Positions 12,250-25,020 of a stretch of 64,000 nucleotides of DNA are shown piece after piece (position 1 is the stretch's first letter; each line of letters begins with the position of its first letter). The DNA lies in the NCBI GenBank assembly GCA_026826555.1, contig JAKSZT010054457.1, positions 8,467,292-8,531,291 of the forward strand. The letters are read 5' to 3'. Under the pieces are notes generated by a model. The model was not told the origin of the DNA, did not search any database, and was given only the letters and a program-made list of their open reading frames with translations. The stretch comes from Tolypeutes matacus (taxonomy: Eukaryota > Chordata > Mammalia > Cingulata > Chlamyphoridae). Made by a program: the position numbers and the translations under genes.

Positions 12250-14375
12250 TTCTAGACATGATGCCTGCTCATTAAAGAAAAGGAAGAAAGGAAGGAAGAA
12301 CAGAAAACCTCAAATAGCTGTCACATTGGACAGGGAATAATAAACATTTTAGGTCTAACCCATGATGCTTCTTCCCAAAGGAACTTCCATTTCCACAGAA
12401 GAAAAATAAAATGTGTTCTTATGTAAATTTCTATATCAGTGATAGGGCAGAAAAGATTATTTTAAAAGGGTTGATACTTCCTCTTACTTTGTTATAAAGC
12501 CAAAAAGGAAAAAGGAATAGCTTTGACCACTCAGGGATATAATGACACTTTTATTTTTTTTACCTTTTACTTTGTTCTTTTATTCTCATTTACTTTTTTT
12601 TTTTTTTTATTTCCCTGGGCCTTTCCTCTCAGAGATATTTTAATTAATATACACTTTTTGAAAGGGTTCAGTTATATAAGTAAAAACATAATTGCATATG
12701 ATATATTTCATGTCCTGTATGTGTAAACTATGCATACACATATATATGACATGATAGAGCACATACATGGCAGGGCAAACATTATATTAGCTGTGGCAGT
12801 GACTAGAAAAAAAGATGTATAAAAAGGACATCAGTGTTCAAAATAAGGAAATAAAAACAACAGCAAAAATATTAAAATTGATTCTTAACTTATATATCGC
12901 TTATTATTTATTCTAACCACCTTAAATGTGTTAATTCATTTATCAATTTATTGTTAAAGGAATACTTAAACATAGTTGGAGGACATTTTCTATTTTTTTA
13001 AAATAGAACTTTATTTCTTACAGAAATGTCACCTCTCTACATTTTCATTTTCTTTTCAGTTGTCTCTTGTTTAAAAAAGTTTCTCATTGCGCCATAAAGA
13101 TTTTATCTCTTTGCATGTTTGATGTTTGAATGAGATGATACCCACAAAATGTTCAGCCCGGTGTCTGGCATTTTTAAGAACTTAGACTTGTAACTATCCA
13201 TATATTAAGACTTGAGAATGGGTACCGAAGTAGATGGACTTCTGAATTCTCTGTATTAGGCACAGTGCTTTGTGCAGAGAGCACCAGATCTGGAAGGCAA
13301 AATAAATCCAAAAGATAAATTTTAAAACAAAACAAAAATTAAAAAAAACAACAAAACCGACAAGACATGCTGTTTACATCCAAATTTGGAGCATGCAAGC
13401 TTGGATATAGTATCTGCCTACAAAGCAAGTCTGTATTATAATCATTCATTATTCTATCCATTATTTGCTTCATACTTTCATGCTTTTACTTTGTTTCTTT
13501 GCTAGCAATATGCTTTGTATCAGATAGGGTCCAGTCAGGAGCCCACAGTTATTTTAACTGAAAATTTAATATAAAAAATTGCTGATTAGGTATCAAAGAC
13601 TTGAAAAGACCAAAAGGAAAACTAGGGTATATAGAGGTAGCAACTTCAAGAAGAAGCTGTCACATATAGGGCTTGGCACCAGAGGGAAAAGGCTGAAATT
13701 ATTAAATCTCCTACAAAGCTAAAACTCAGATTTCAGAAGAGGGCCTGCTGCTCAGCTGGTGTTTCCAAGTTCGAAGGATTTTCCTAATGAGCTGGGACCT
13801 AGGAGTCCAAGGAAGGGGTGACAGACAGCTGGGGCTGGTATCTTTGAGGAGGTGCAAATAGGCTGGTTCAACAAATGTTAGAAAACTGAGAACTGGACTC
13901 AACTGCTACTACTGGAACAAAAGAGCTATGGCCTGGTGACGAAGCATTACTAGGTCAATAGGAAAAGGAAATAACAACAGGAAGGAGTAAGTCTTTTATC
14001 CCTCTACCAGCTCTTCAGACTTCCTCTGAACCCCTTGTGCATAGATCCTAACAGGGGACCAGTTGGCAAAGGAAGAATGTAATTTGCAGAGTTCCAGACG
14101 TGGTATCCTAAAACAGAGACAATAGCCTAATAATTGGCATGGACTCTAACCAACTTCTATATTTTTACTAAGTTTTCAAGACAAATTCATATTTCCTCCT
14201 CCACTGAAAAATCTTTGTTGAGCATGTTTACAACTCCCTTAACTATATCTAGCACTCTTCCCTTTTCATAAATGGGTATGGGATTTTTCCTTTTGGAGTA
14301 AGGAAAAATGTTCTAAAATTGACTAAGGTGATGACAGCATAGCTTTGTGATGAAAATGAGATCCACCGTTCGTAC
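12250..14375. other. Unassigned intergenic sequence
   Basis: AT-rich, with a T-run near 12594-12610 and A-rich simple sequence near 13321-13355. The segment 13510-14120 is less AT-rich and looks like a diverged dispersed repeat, but I could not place it in a family. Confidence 0.4.
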
Positions 14376-14379
14376 ACTT

Positions 14380-14772
14380 GGAATGGTTTGTACAAAACAC
14401 GGGACTGTATAACTCAGGGAATCTAGTGGTGGAAGATGTACTGTGGTTAACAGGACAAATATGAGAATGTTCTCTCATGAACTATAATAGATGGAAAATA
14501 CTAACACAGGGTGTTAGTAATTTGGTGTGTTCAGGGAAAAATACACCAAATATAAGATATGGGCTATAGTTAGCAGTAATATTTTGACAATGCTCTCTCA
14601 TAGTTTGTAATGAATGTTTCACAATGATGCAAGGTGTCGGTGGTGGGGTGACTATGGGAGCCCTGTATGATGATATGCATGTTTGTTTGGTAAGCTCACA
14701 ACTTTTACTATTTACTTATTGTTTATATATGCTTATATATGAATGGCATATTTCAATAAAATTTTACTAAAA
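14380..14772 (+). repeat. Retrotransposon 3' end with A-tail
   Basis: This plus-strand stretch ends TTTCAATAAAATTTTACTAA plus an A-run, i.e. a polyadenylation signal and tail. Upstream phrases (TATGGGCTATAGTTAGCAGT, GTTTGTAATGAATGTTTCAC) match the kind of 3' terminus common to L1-type elements in my memory. Its 3' UTR differs from the minus-strand L1 family that dominates the window, so it belongs to another lineage. Confidence 0.5.
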
Positions 14773-15027
14773 AAATAATCACACCTATATTATCTCTGAT
14801 GATTATATGCCTCCTTTTAGGAGAAACTCTTTAGGAATCCGTTATTCTCCGTGATAACAAGAAACCCAATTTTACGATAGCGTCTCTTACTGTCATCTCT
14901 AGCTTGTAGAAAACAGTCACACAGAGATTTTCAAGAATACTGATGTTCTTCTCATTAATGCATTTCCTTGTGACTTGGGGAAAGAATGTCATCTGGGCCC
15001 TTTCAAGGTGCATGTTTAGAATTGTGG

Positions 15028-15432
15028 TTTTCAGTGTGTGGTCTAGGGACATTTTGGGGTCTCTGAACCCTTTCTCAGAGTGCACAGAGTCAAAGCTATA
15101 TTCATAATACTCCAAGACATTACTGGTCATGGGTTTATATGTCACATCGCATTTAATCTTTATGACAAAACAATTTGTTGAGTATTGGTGTAAACAATGT
15201 CAATCAGTTCACTATACATTTTTTATGGAAATATATTTTTTAAAATAAAACTTTAAAGTAACATGTAAAAGACTAATTATTGCTATTTTAAATGAATAAA
15301 TATTGAAATTTTATCAGTTTTAATTTATGATATGGAAAATATCATTAAGTATAATGTCCACAAATAGAACACCTTTGGGGTCTTCAATAATTTTTAAGTG
15401 TAAAGGGTACTGAATACAAAAGATTGGAGCAC
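15028..15432 (+). mobile_element. hAT-Charlie-like DNA transposon relic
   Basis: Phrases in order: TTTCAGTGTGTGGTCTAGGG, GGGGTCTCTGAACCCTTTCT, CATAATACTCCAAGACATTA, a central AT-rich section with AAATGAATAAATATTGAAAT, and CTTTGGGGTCTTCAATAATT followed by TTTTTAAGTGTAAAGGGTAC. This is the layout of an old non-autonomous hAT-Charlie element that I recall from mammalian genomes. The family name is not certain. Confidence 0.65.
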
Positions 15433-15617
15433 CCCAGAGTTAGCTGATGGTTGAGCAGTTGTATGTAACTGATTTACTCCAACATTCTTGAGCTTTTGGA
15501 TGCCTTCCTTTACAGAATGTAGGGATTGGTTATAGGCCTCTGTTGATATTCTTTCATGGTACATCCACATTTGGTCAGCACCTTTACAGTCCATGCCCAA
15601 GGTTGCTCCCCAGACCC

Positions 15618-16061
15618 TGTTTGGTGGTTTGAAGCAGTATGTATCCAAGAAAAATATGTTCCTAAATCTAATCCATTCTTGTGGGTATGAACCCATTGTA
15701 AGTAGGGCCTGTTGATGAGGTTACTTCAGTTAAGGGTGTGACCCAATACAATCAGGATGGGTCTTAATCCCATTACTGGAGTCCTTTATATAAGGAATGA
15801 ATAGAAAAAGAGAGAAAGACAAGGAAAAGCAAGAAGTCAAAATGAATGAAACATGGAAGAGAAGGGAGAAATCAGTTGATGCTGCCATGTACCTAGCCAT
15901 GTGGCAGAGGACCCAAGGATTGCTGGCAGTTCAGTCTTTGGGAAGAAAGCATAGCCTTGATGATGCCTTGAATTGGACATCTTCTTGACAAAGAAATCTT
16001 TGAGATAATAAATTTTCATTGTTTAAGGTGTCTCCTTTGAGTTGCCTAGGAAACTGAAACA
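15618..16061 (+). mobile_element. 5' LTR of an ERVL-MaLR-type provirus
   Basis: Starts TGTTTGGTGGTTTGAAGC and ends CTAGGAAACTGAAACA, giving the TG...CA ends of an LTR, with AATAAATTTTCATTG near the 3' side as polyadenylation region. The same LTR recurs at 26996 and 39211. Directly after it, GATTTTGGTATTAGGAG resembles the start of MaLR internal sequence (a gattttggtaccaggagtgg-like segment). It is an ancient, inactive element. Its partner LTR lies 11 kb away because an L1 has inserted in between. Confidence 0.7.
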
Positions 16062-16095
16062 GATTTTGGTATTAGGAGAATACCACATTTTAAGA

Positions 16096-17800
16096 AACTT
16101 TTTTATTTTATTGTTTTTAAAGAAACATAGATTGCATAAATGTTACACAAAAAAATATAGTGGATTCCCTTATGCATTGTTCCCTAGCCCTCCCATATTT
16201 TCCCACATCAACAATATCCTTCTTTAGTGTGGTACATTTACCAAAATTGATTAACACATCTTGGAGCATTGTCACTAAGAGATGATTATAGTTTACATTG
16301 TAGTTTACACTCTCTCTTGCACATTTTTGCAAATTATTACAAGATATAAAATGGCCTTTTATGTCATTCAGGATAATTCCCAACCTCCAAAAATGACCCC
16401 AAATTACATCTATTTTTCCCTCTCCTTCCCTCAGAACCTCAAGTGGCCACTGCCTCCACATCCATGATAAAAGTTTTTCCATTGCTAGGATCTCAACAAG
16501 TCTACAGTAGAACAATTATCTACTCTAGTCCATCATTCATTCCTCAATCCTGAGAATTCTGTGATGGTGATGCCCACTCAAACTCTAAGTGAGAGAGGGC
16601 TTAGATCTCATGAGGCAGATGGATGGGACTTTCTTGCTTGAAGTTGCAGACTCTCTCTGTTCCTTCAGATGGTCATTGTCAATCAACATCTCCTTACTAG
16701 TTGTCCTGGGTGAGTCCAATGAACTGGAGAGTAGGTGTTGCAAGTCTGTTGAGATTCAGGGTCCAAATGGCCCATGTACAGCTCAAGACTGAAGTCTCCT
16801 GGACATACACCTATCAACTGTAGTACTAACTATAGGTTCAAATAGAGGGGCAGAAGAGCCATGTGTAGGGAAAACACAACTGAGTCCAACTCTATCACTG
16901 AGGGGAGCATAAATACCAAAGTAAGACTCACTGGCAAGACGCCAAACTCCTGAGCTGTCTGCCCTGCCTATAGTGTCTGGATGTCTCTAGAGCCCTCAGT
17001 AGCCCTGCTATTTGAGGTTCTATTTACTTTGGCAGTCAATGAGTTCCTGCTGAGACATGTATAAGTGGAACCTCTGAAATGATCTGATTCACTTTGAAGT
17101 CTCTTAGCCATATAGTCTTTTGTCTTTACCCTTCCCCCTGTTTGGTCAAGGTCTTTATCCAGTTGCATTGCTAGTGGTGCTTGGTAATAATCCCTCAGTG
17201 ACAGGGAGGCTCATCCCCAGAAGTCATGTCCCATGCTGGGGGGCAAAGTAATGCATTTATATGCTGAGTTTGGCTTAGAGAAAGGCCACATTTGACAACA
17301 AGGAGACCCTCATGAGGTAATGCTTAGGCATCGTATAATACTATGCTAAGTTTCAATTTCAAAAGTAAAGATTCATAAGTACAATTATCACAATCAACAG
17401 CCTGACAATGGTCCATATTCCTTCACTAGTCACTGCCCCTGTACTTGGGATTCTTGCTGTCCCATTAGAGAATGTGGCAGAGCTCTCCAGGATGGGAATT
17501 TGATATTCTTTTGGTTATTGCTTGACTCTCCACCCACTATGACAATGCCCAATGAACACTTGAACACATTCATATGCCTTAAAGATATGCCAGAGGTGAA
17601 CCTCCTCCCATGCATTCATCCTTCTGACACCCTACACCAATGATCTTTTTCTGCCATAGCTGTAACCCTTCTGTGATCCAAAACTTCTTCAAAATTGAAG
17701 CCAATAAAATAACCAAGTATAATTAATAGGAAAATGATATAATAGTGATAGTTTTTAAAAAGAATGATTAAAATAAAATTTTTAAAGAAATTTCAAAATA
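16096..17800 (-). repeat. Long L1 3' UTR (distal copy)
   Basis: Begins with a T-run and AAACATAGATTGCATAAATG, then GGATTCCC, TTAGTGTGGTACATTTACCA and GTTTACATTGTAGTTTACAC, all shared with the fragments at 4083, 24372, 36412 and 43640. It ends in an A-rich stretch (17700-17830, GAAGCCAATAAAATAACC). This region of about 1.7 kb is non-coding. Short open frames within it are chance. Confidence 0.75.
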
Positions 17801-17929
17801 ATAAAAAATATAAAATTAAATTTCTTTTTGCCATTATGTCTTTCATCACTTTAAGATCTGATGTCTTGTATGTACAGTGACTTTTGCTTCCATTTATTCC
17901 CCAGTATCTTATTTTTTGCATTTTGTCTT

Positions 17930-18950
17930 CAAAGAAGATTTATGTTATAGAAAAGTCACATACAGAATATAGGTGATTTCCATATACCCAACATCCTCTC
18001 CCATTTCCCCTTTCCCCTATTAATAATATTTTACATGTGGATGGTACATTTGTTAAAATTAATGTACAAATATTGAAACTTTGCTACTAAACATGGTCAG
18101 TGATTTACATTGTGGTTTACATTTTGGACCATACACTTTTATAGATTTTGATGAATTTGGACGTGGTCTGTATCCACCCTTGCAGATCATGTAGTACAAT
18201 TCTGTTATCCCCAAAAATGTCCTGTTTTCCATCTATTCTATTCTCCCATCTCTCTCTGCTTGGAACCTACAGTAACCACCAAGATTAACTCATTGAAGGA
18301 CCAGATTCCTAATCACTTGCAATAATATTGAGGGCTTGACATACTGGCATCTCCTCCCCTAGTAGACACTGCTTATGTTCTCAAAAGGCTCCCGTCCCTC
18401 TATTTGAAACCATAGCAGGACTCCCTGGGATGGAAGTTCATTATGTTCCTCCTCATTATATGAGTCTCCATCCCCTGATACAACACACTATGACAAGATG
18501 AATGCTACACACTCACTATAAGCCTCCCCCAGGCGTGCCCTGTCCCACATGCCCCCCACATCCAACACCTTAAACCAGTAACCCACCACTGCCATATTTG
18601 CCAAAAGAACATTCCCAAGTTGTAGTTTCAACCACATACCCACAAGTCCCAAGAGTTTAACTGTTCCCTGTTCCAACCCTCCCTCTTGTACCATGGACAG
18701 CCTAACCCATCTTCCCAACTTAACCCCCTCACAGACAAGCATTGTCCAGCCCAATAGTATCACTGCACCATTGTTATGCTCATCCACTGCACTACACTCT
18801 TCCACTTTATCATGGATTTTGCCCATAGAAGCATTGACTCACAACCTTCTCCCTTTATGTCTCCTATAAACCTATCTTCTGGACTCAAACTCTGTGAGCC
18901 TGCTCAATTTGCTTAATTCATATTAGTGACATCATGTAATATATGTCCTT
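17930..18950 (-). repeat. L1 3' UTR (proximal copy, joined to ORF2)
   Basis: Starts GAAGATTTATGTTATAGAAA and then repeats the same landmarks as the neighbouring copy in diverged form (GTACATTTGTTAAAATTAAT, TTTACATTGTGGTTTACATT). It runs through CTATAAACCTATCTTCTGGA straight into the ORF2 C-terminal region. The same junction is present at about 37.65 kb, which shows that this long UTR belongs to the L1 itself. Confidence 0.75.
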
Positions 18951-18954
18951 CAGT

Positions 18955-21900
18955 GCTTGGCTTGTTTCACTCAATATAAGGTCTTCAAGATTCATCCATG
19001 CTATCCTGTGTGCTAATACTACATTCCTTCTTACAACTGATTAATATTCCATTGTATGTATGTTCCACAACTTGTTTATCCATTCATCTGTTGATGGATA
19101 TTTGGGTTGTTCCCAACTTTTGGTAATAGTGAATAATGCCACTATGAACATTGGTGTGCATATACCTGTTTGTGTCCCTGCTTTCAATTTTTCTGGATAT
19201 ATACTCAGCAGTGGGATTGCTGGATCATAAGGCAGTTCTATAGTTAGCTTCCTGAGGAACTGCCAAACTGTCTTCCACAATGGCTGGACCATTCTACATA
19301 CCCACCAGCAGGGGATAAGTGTTTCCATTCCTCCACATCCTCTCCAACACTTATAGTTCTCTGTTATTTTAATATCCACCAGTCTAATGGGTGTAAGATG
19401 ATATCTCATTGTGGTTTTGATTTTCATTTCCCTAATAACTAGTGATGTTGAACATTTTTCATGTGCTTTTTAGCTATTTGTATTTCTTCTTTGGAGAAGT
19501 GTCTATTCAAATCACTTACCCATTTGTTAAATGGGTTGTTTGTATTTTTTATTTTTGAGGTATAGAATTTCTTTATATATGCTGGATATTAGTTTCCAAT
19601 CAGATATATGGTTACCAAATATTTTCTCCCATTGTTTAGGCTGCCTTTTCATTTTCTTGATAAACTCCTTTGAGGTGTAAAAAATTTTATTTGAAGAGGT
19701 TGTATTTGTCTATGTTTTTCTTTCATTGCTCATGATTTGGGTGTAAAGTTCATGAAAACATTTCCTAATACAAGATCTTGTAGATTCTTCCCTACATTAT
19801 CTTCTAGGAGCTTTGTGGTCTTGGCTCTTGTATTTGTATGTTTGATCCCACTTCAGTTAATTTTTGAATAAGTGTGAGATGGTATTCCTCTCTCATTCTT
19901 TTGGATATGGTTATCCAATTCTCCAAGCACCATTTGTTGAAGAGGCCATTCTCTCCCAGGTACGTGGGCTTGGTGGCCTTGTCAAATATATGGTGACTAT
20001 ATACGTGGGGATCTATATCAGAACTCTAAATTCGATTCCATTGGTCAGTATGTCTGTCCTTGTGCTAATACCATGCAGGTTTGACCACTGTAGAATTGTA
20101 GTATGTTTTAAAGCCAGGTAGTGTGATTTCTCCAATCTCAGTTTTCTTTTTCAATATATCTTTGGCTATTCAGGGCTCCTTAAACTTCCAAATAAATTTC
20201 ATAGTTAGCTTTTCCAATTCAGTAAAAAAATGCTGTGGTAATTTTTATTGGGATTGCTTTAAATCTGTAAATAATCAGTTTGGGTGGGATAGACATCTTA
20301 ATGATGTTTAGTTTTCCTGTCCATGAACAGGGACTATTCTTCCGTTTATTTAGGTCTTTGATTTCCTTTAACAGTGTTTTGTAGTTTTCTGCATATAAGT
20401 TGTTTTCATCTTTAGGTAAATTTATTCCTAGGTAGTTGATTCTTTTAGTTGCTATTGTAAATGGGATTTTTTTCCTGATTTCCTCCTCAGATTGCTCATT
20501 ACTGGTGTACAGAAATGCTACTGATTTTTTGCACATCAGTTGTATGACCTGCCACTTTACTGAATTCATTTATAAACTCTAGAAGCTGGTTGTAGATATC
20601 TCAGAGCTTTTGAGTTATAGGACCATGTCATCGGCAAATAGTGAAATTTTTCTTCTTCTTTCCCAATTTGGATGCTTACTATACATTTTTCTTGCCTTAC
20701 TGCTTAAACAAGTACTTCTAACACAATATTGATTAGGAGCGGTGAAAGTTGACATCCTTGTCTTTTTCCCGATTTTAGGGGGAAAGTTTTTAGGATTTCA
20801 CCATTGAATATGATGTTAGCTGTAGGTTTTTCATATATACTCTTTATCATTTTGAGGAAGTCTCCTTCTATTCCTAACATTTGTAGTGATTTTTATCAGG
20901 AAAGGGTGCTGTATTTTGTCACATGCTTTTTCTGCATCTCTTGAGGTGATCCTGTGTTTTTTTTCCTTTCGATCTGTTTATGTGGTGTATTACATTGATT
21001 CATTTTCTTTTGTTGAACCATCCTTGCCAACCAAAGATGAAACCCACTTGATCATGGTGTATAATTCATTTGATGTGTTGTTGAAAACAATTAGCAAGAA
21101 TTTTGTTGAGGATTTTAGCATCTAGTTTCATTAGAGAGATTAGTCTATAGTTTTCCTTTATTGTGGTCTCTTTGTTTGGCTTTGGTATTAGGGTGGCGGT
21201 ATTAGGGTGATGTTGGCCTCATTTTTATTTTTTTGGAAGAGTTTAAGCAAGATTGGTGTTAGTTCTCTCCAGAATGTTTGGTAAAATTCATCTGTAAAGC
21301 CAATCTGTTCTGGGTTTTTCTTGGTTGGGAGGTTTTTGATGACTGATTCTATCTTGTTACTTGTAAATGTCTGTTGATTTCATCAATTTCTTCCTTTGTC
21401 AATGTAGTCTGCTTGTGTGTTTCTAGGAATTTGTTCATTTCCACTAAATTATCCATCTCGTTGGCAGGCAATTTTTCAAAGTATCATCTTATGATGTTTT
21501 TTCATTTCTGTGGTGTCAGTGGTGATATCCCCTTCCTCATTTCTTATTTTATGTATTTGCATCTTCTCTCTTTTTACTTTATTAATCTAGCTAAGGGTTT
21601 GTTAATTTTATTAACCTTCTCAAAGAACCAGATTTTAGTTTTGTTGATATTTTCTAGTGTTTTCTTGCTTTCATTTTCATTTAGGTTTGCTCTAATCTTT
21701 GTTATTTCCTTCTTTCCACTTGCATTGGGTTTAGTTTGTTGTTCTTTTGTTAATTCCTCCAGGTGTGCAGTTAAGTCTTTGACTTTAGCTGTTTCTTCTT
21801 TTTTAGTATAGGTGTTTATGGCTATGAATATCTTTCTCAGTACAGCTTTTGCTGCATCCCATAGGTTTTGATACACTGTGTTGTCATCTTCATTATTTCA

Positions 21901-22713
21901 AAGTAGTTACTGATTTCTTTGTGATTTCCTCCTTGACCCACTGTTTGTCTAAGAGTGTGTTGACTTCCATATCTTTGTGCCTAATCTTGTTCTCTGCCCC
22001 TTATTGATTTCCAGCTTCATTCCATTGTGTTCAGAGAAATTACTTTGCATAATTTCATTTTTTTCTGAATTCATTGAGAGTTATTCTGTGGCCTATCATG
22101 TGGTCTATCTTAAATAATGATCCATGTGCATTCAAGAAAAATGTAAATCTCGCTGTATTTGGGAGTAGTGTCCTGTATATGTCTATTCGTTCCAGATCCT
22201 CTAATATATTATGCAAAGTCTTTGTTTCTTTATTGATTCTCTGTTGAGATGTCCTTTCTAATGCTGATAATTGTGTTTTAAAGTCCCCCACTATAATTGT
22301 AGAGGCATCTATTTCTCTGCTTAATTTTTCCCATGTTTGCCTCATGTATTTTGAGGAACCCTGGCTAGGTGCATAAATGTTTATGATTGTTCTTTCCTCT
22401 TGATAGATTACCCCATTTATTAATATTTAGTGGCTTTGTGTCTTACAAAAATTTCGCATATAAAGTCTATTTTGTCTGATATTATTATAGCTACTTCTGT
22501 CTTTTTTTGGTTATTGTTTGCATGAAAAATTGTTTTCCGACCATTCACTTTCAGCCTCCTTGTGTCCCTTGGTATAAGGTGGGTTTCTTGTAGACAGCAT
22601 ATAGATGGGTCATATTTCCTTATCCATTCTGCCAATCTCTGTCTCTCAATTGGTGAGTTTAATACATTAATATTCAATGTTATTACTGTCAAGGTATTGT
22701 TTTCATTAGCCAT
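18955..22713 (-). pseudogene. L1 ORF2 remnant (endonuclease-reverse transcriptase)
   Basis: The start is preserved: the minus-strand frame at 22420-22713 begins MANENNTLTVITLNIN, putting Asn at residue 14 and the QETH glutamate at residue 43, the positions of endonuclease active-site residues in human L1. Further pieces are FFLNAHGSLFKIDHMIGHR (endonuclease, 22055-22345), the finger region with QNLWDAAKAVLRKIFIAINT (21574-21876), the RT C-terminal side with [12 protein letters not shown] (20219-20569), and the Cys-rich C-terminus CWRGCGGMETLIPCWW (19041-19427). About 3.75 kb matches a full-length ORF2. Multiple stops and frameshifts separate these pieces, so it is dead. Confidence 0.9.
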
Positions 22714-22829
22714 ATTTTCTTTAGGTTTATGTATGCCATATTATGTTTTTATTTCTCTTTTTATCTTTTCAGTTATTCTTATAATCTCCTCTAACTCTCT
22801 TTCTCCTGTTTTTCCCTTTTGACTTGCAG

Positions 22830-23890
22830 AGCTCCTTTTAGTATTTCTTGAAGGGCAGTTTTCTTACTGACATACTCTCTTAAATTCTGTTTATCTGTGA
22901 ATATTTTGAACTCTCCTTCATTTTCAAAAGCCAGCTTTGCTGGATAAAGAATTCTTGGTTGGAAATTTTTTCTTTTAGCATCTTAACTATGTCGTACTAC
23001 CACCTTCTTGCTTCCATGATTTCAGATGATAAATCAGCACTTAATCTTATTAAGCTGCCCTTGTATGTGATGGATCTCTTTTCTCTTGATGCTTTCATTA
23101 TTCTTTTTTTGTCTTGAATATTGGACTATTTGACAAGTATGTGTCTTGGAGTAGGCCTGTTAGGGTTTATACTGTTTGGGGTGCACAATACTTCCTGGAC
23201 ATGTATGTCCATATCCCTCAATAAGTTTGGAAAGTTTTTAGCAATTGTTTCCTCCAACACACCTCTGTCCCCATTCCCATCTCATCTCCCTCTGGTATGC
23301 CTATAATGTGTATATTTGTGCATTTCGTATTGTCATTCAAATCCTTAAGTACCTGCTGGGTTTTTTCTATCTTTTTATCTATCTGTTCTACGATCTGTCT
23401 TCCACATTGCTGATTCTTTCATTGCCTGTTTGAATCTATTGCTATGTGCTTCCACTGTATTTTTGATTTCTTGAATTGTGCCATTCATCTGAATCATATC
23501 CATTAACTTTTTAGGTATGTTTATAATTTCTTCAGTATGTTTCCCTAGTGTCTTCTTAATATCCTTAATCTCTTCCTTCATTTCATTAAATTGATTCATG
23601 TTATTTGTTTGGATGTCTCTGATTAGTTGTTCCATGATCTGCATCTCCTCCTGTTTTTCAGTTTAATCGCTGGACTGGGCCATGTCTTCCTCTTTCTTAG
23701 TATGGCTTGTAATTTTTTGTTGGTGTCTAGGCATCTGTTTATCTGGTTGAGTTTACTCAGTTGATTAGCTTCTTTTTCTACTGTAGGTTTATATTTTGTT
23801 GTTTTTTTTTGTGCGTGTGGTGAGATTTTACTTTGACATTTCATTCCTCTAATACTATTTCCTTGCTTTTGTCTATGTTCCCTTGACAAA
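22830..23890 (-). pseudogene. L1 ORF1 remnant
   Basis: Minus-strand pieces show a basic N-terminal part (23623-23889, KLNQINRCLDTNKKLQA), a long coiled-coil (23375-23644, IKDIKKTLGKHTEEIINIP) and a C-terminal domain toward 22870, where the antisense sequence encodes an EGEFKIFTDKQ-like segment typical of ORF1p. The frame is broken between pieces. The C-terminal EGEF site carries no SINE here, unlike the two other L1 copies. Confidence 0.8.
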
Positions 23891-24290
23891 AATTAGGACC
23901 AGAGAATAGGAAAGAGATAAGAAGAGAAAAAGAATAATAGTGATAATAATAGTAAAAGGTAGAAAAGGAATTGTACAAGATCTTGGAAAATGAATAATAA
24001 ATACAAGTAAGAAGAACAAAGAAATACAAATAAAAAAGTGGAGTAGAAATAATTAAATGAGAAACAAAATGGAGAGAAATATATAGAAATAATTATAAGG
24101 CTGGAGTGATGAGAGGAAAAGAAAAAGAAAAGAGACAGCACAGGTAGAAAAATTCAGTAAAAAAAAGAAAAATGGCAAACAAAGAAAGGTGAAACACAGC
24201 AAATAAAAAACAAGACAGCAGTAGATAATTTAAAAAAAGAAGAAGAACAACAACAGCAAAACAAACAAGAGAAAACCACCTTCCCTCTTA
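23885..24290 (-). promoter_or_regulatory. Polypurine/polypyrimidine tract in L1 5' UTR
   Basis: For about 400 bases the plus strand is dominated by A and G (for example AAAGAGATAAGAAGAGAAAA), so in the L1 sense it is a long pyrimidine tract just upstream of ORF1. No repeat unit is fixed. It could be a real component of this L1's 5' UTR or a low-complexity expansion in it. Apparent Ser/Phe-rich open frames on the minus strand come from this composition. Confidence 0.55.
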
Positions 24291-24371
24291 GGCCCTTAGG
24301 GAGCTTCTCAGGCTGCAGGTGTTCATCAATCAATCATTCTGCAGTCTGGCCTCTGCAGGTTTATTTTTTTT

Positions 24372-24815
24372 TCCTTTTTTTATTTTATTTTTTTAATATA
24401 TATATATATATTATAAGATGCTTAGATTACATAAATGTTACACAAAAATTACAGGGATTCCATGTTCCCTACCTCCCATACCTCCCATAACATCCCACAT
24501 AAATATCTTTCATTAATGTGGCTCATTACCTGAAATGGATATAGACATCCTGGGGCTTTGCCACTAAGCATGGACCATAGCTCACATTGTAGACCCCACT
24601 CTCCCACACAGTTCTGCATGTTATATGCTGATGTAAAATGCCCTATATCTGTCATTGTGATGTTACTCAGGATAATTCCCAAGTCCTGAAAAAGCATCTG
24701 TATTACAACTGCATTTCTCTTCCCTGCCCCAAAAGTGTCCAGTGGCCACTGGCTCCACCTCACTGTTGTAATTTCTTCCATTGCTTGAATCACATTTTAG
24801 TGAGTAAAATAAGGA
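24372..24815 (-). mobile_element. Truncated L1 3' UTR inserted in L1 5' UTR
   Basis: Starts with T-runs, an AT repeat and GATGCTTAGATTACATAAAT, then CAAAAATTACAGGGATTCC, and ends near CTTCCATTGCTTGAATCACA. It is a 5'-truncated copy of the same L1 3' UTR, about 440 bases, placed in the 5' UTR of the L1 at 17.9-25.6 kb. Confidence 0.75.
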
Positions 24816-24904
24816 AAATAAAAAATAAACTTTTTTTAAAAAAAAGATCCAATAAAAGCTTATACAAAAAGAATGTCTATATGTTATTTGTCAAAGTATC
24901 AGCT

Positions 24905-25020
24905 GGATGCCTGATAACTCAGTGAATCACTCCTCTAAGAAGAGTCAGGAATTGAATCAGAGTCCTCGTTTATGCAAAGCAGGATTCCTCCACTGAGCTA
25001 AAACCTCTCTTTGGGTTAGT
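24905..25020 (-). repeat. Possible tRNA-derived SINE fragment
   Basis: GTCAGGAATTGAATCAGAGT (B-box-like antisense) and TCCTCCACTGAGCTAAAACC (A-box-like antisense) are about 35 bases apart, as in the SINEs at 6.6 and 62.3 kb. Diverged and without a clear tail. Confidence 0.4.

Noticed and set aside
23841..24141. Phe/Ser/Tyr-rich minus-strand frames that look like membrane proteins
   Set aside because: They are translations of the purine-rich tract and have no start context or domain.
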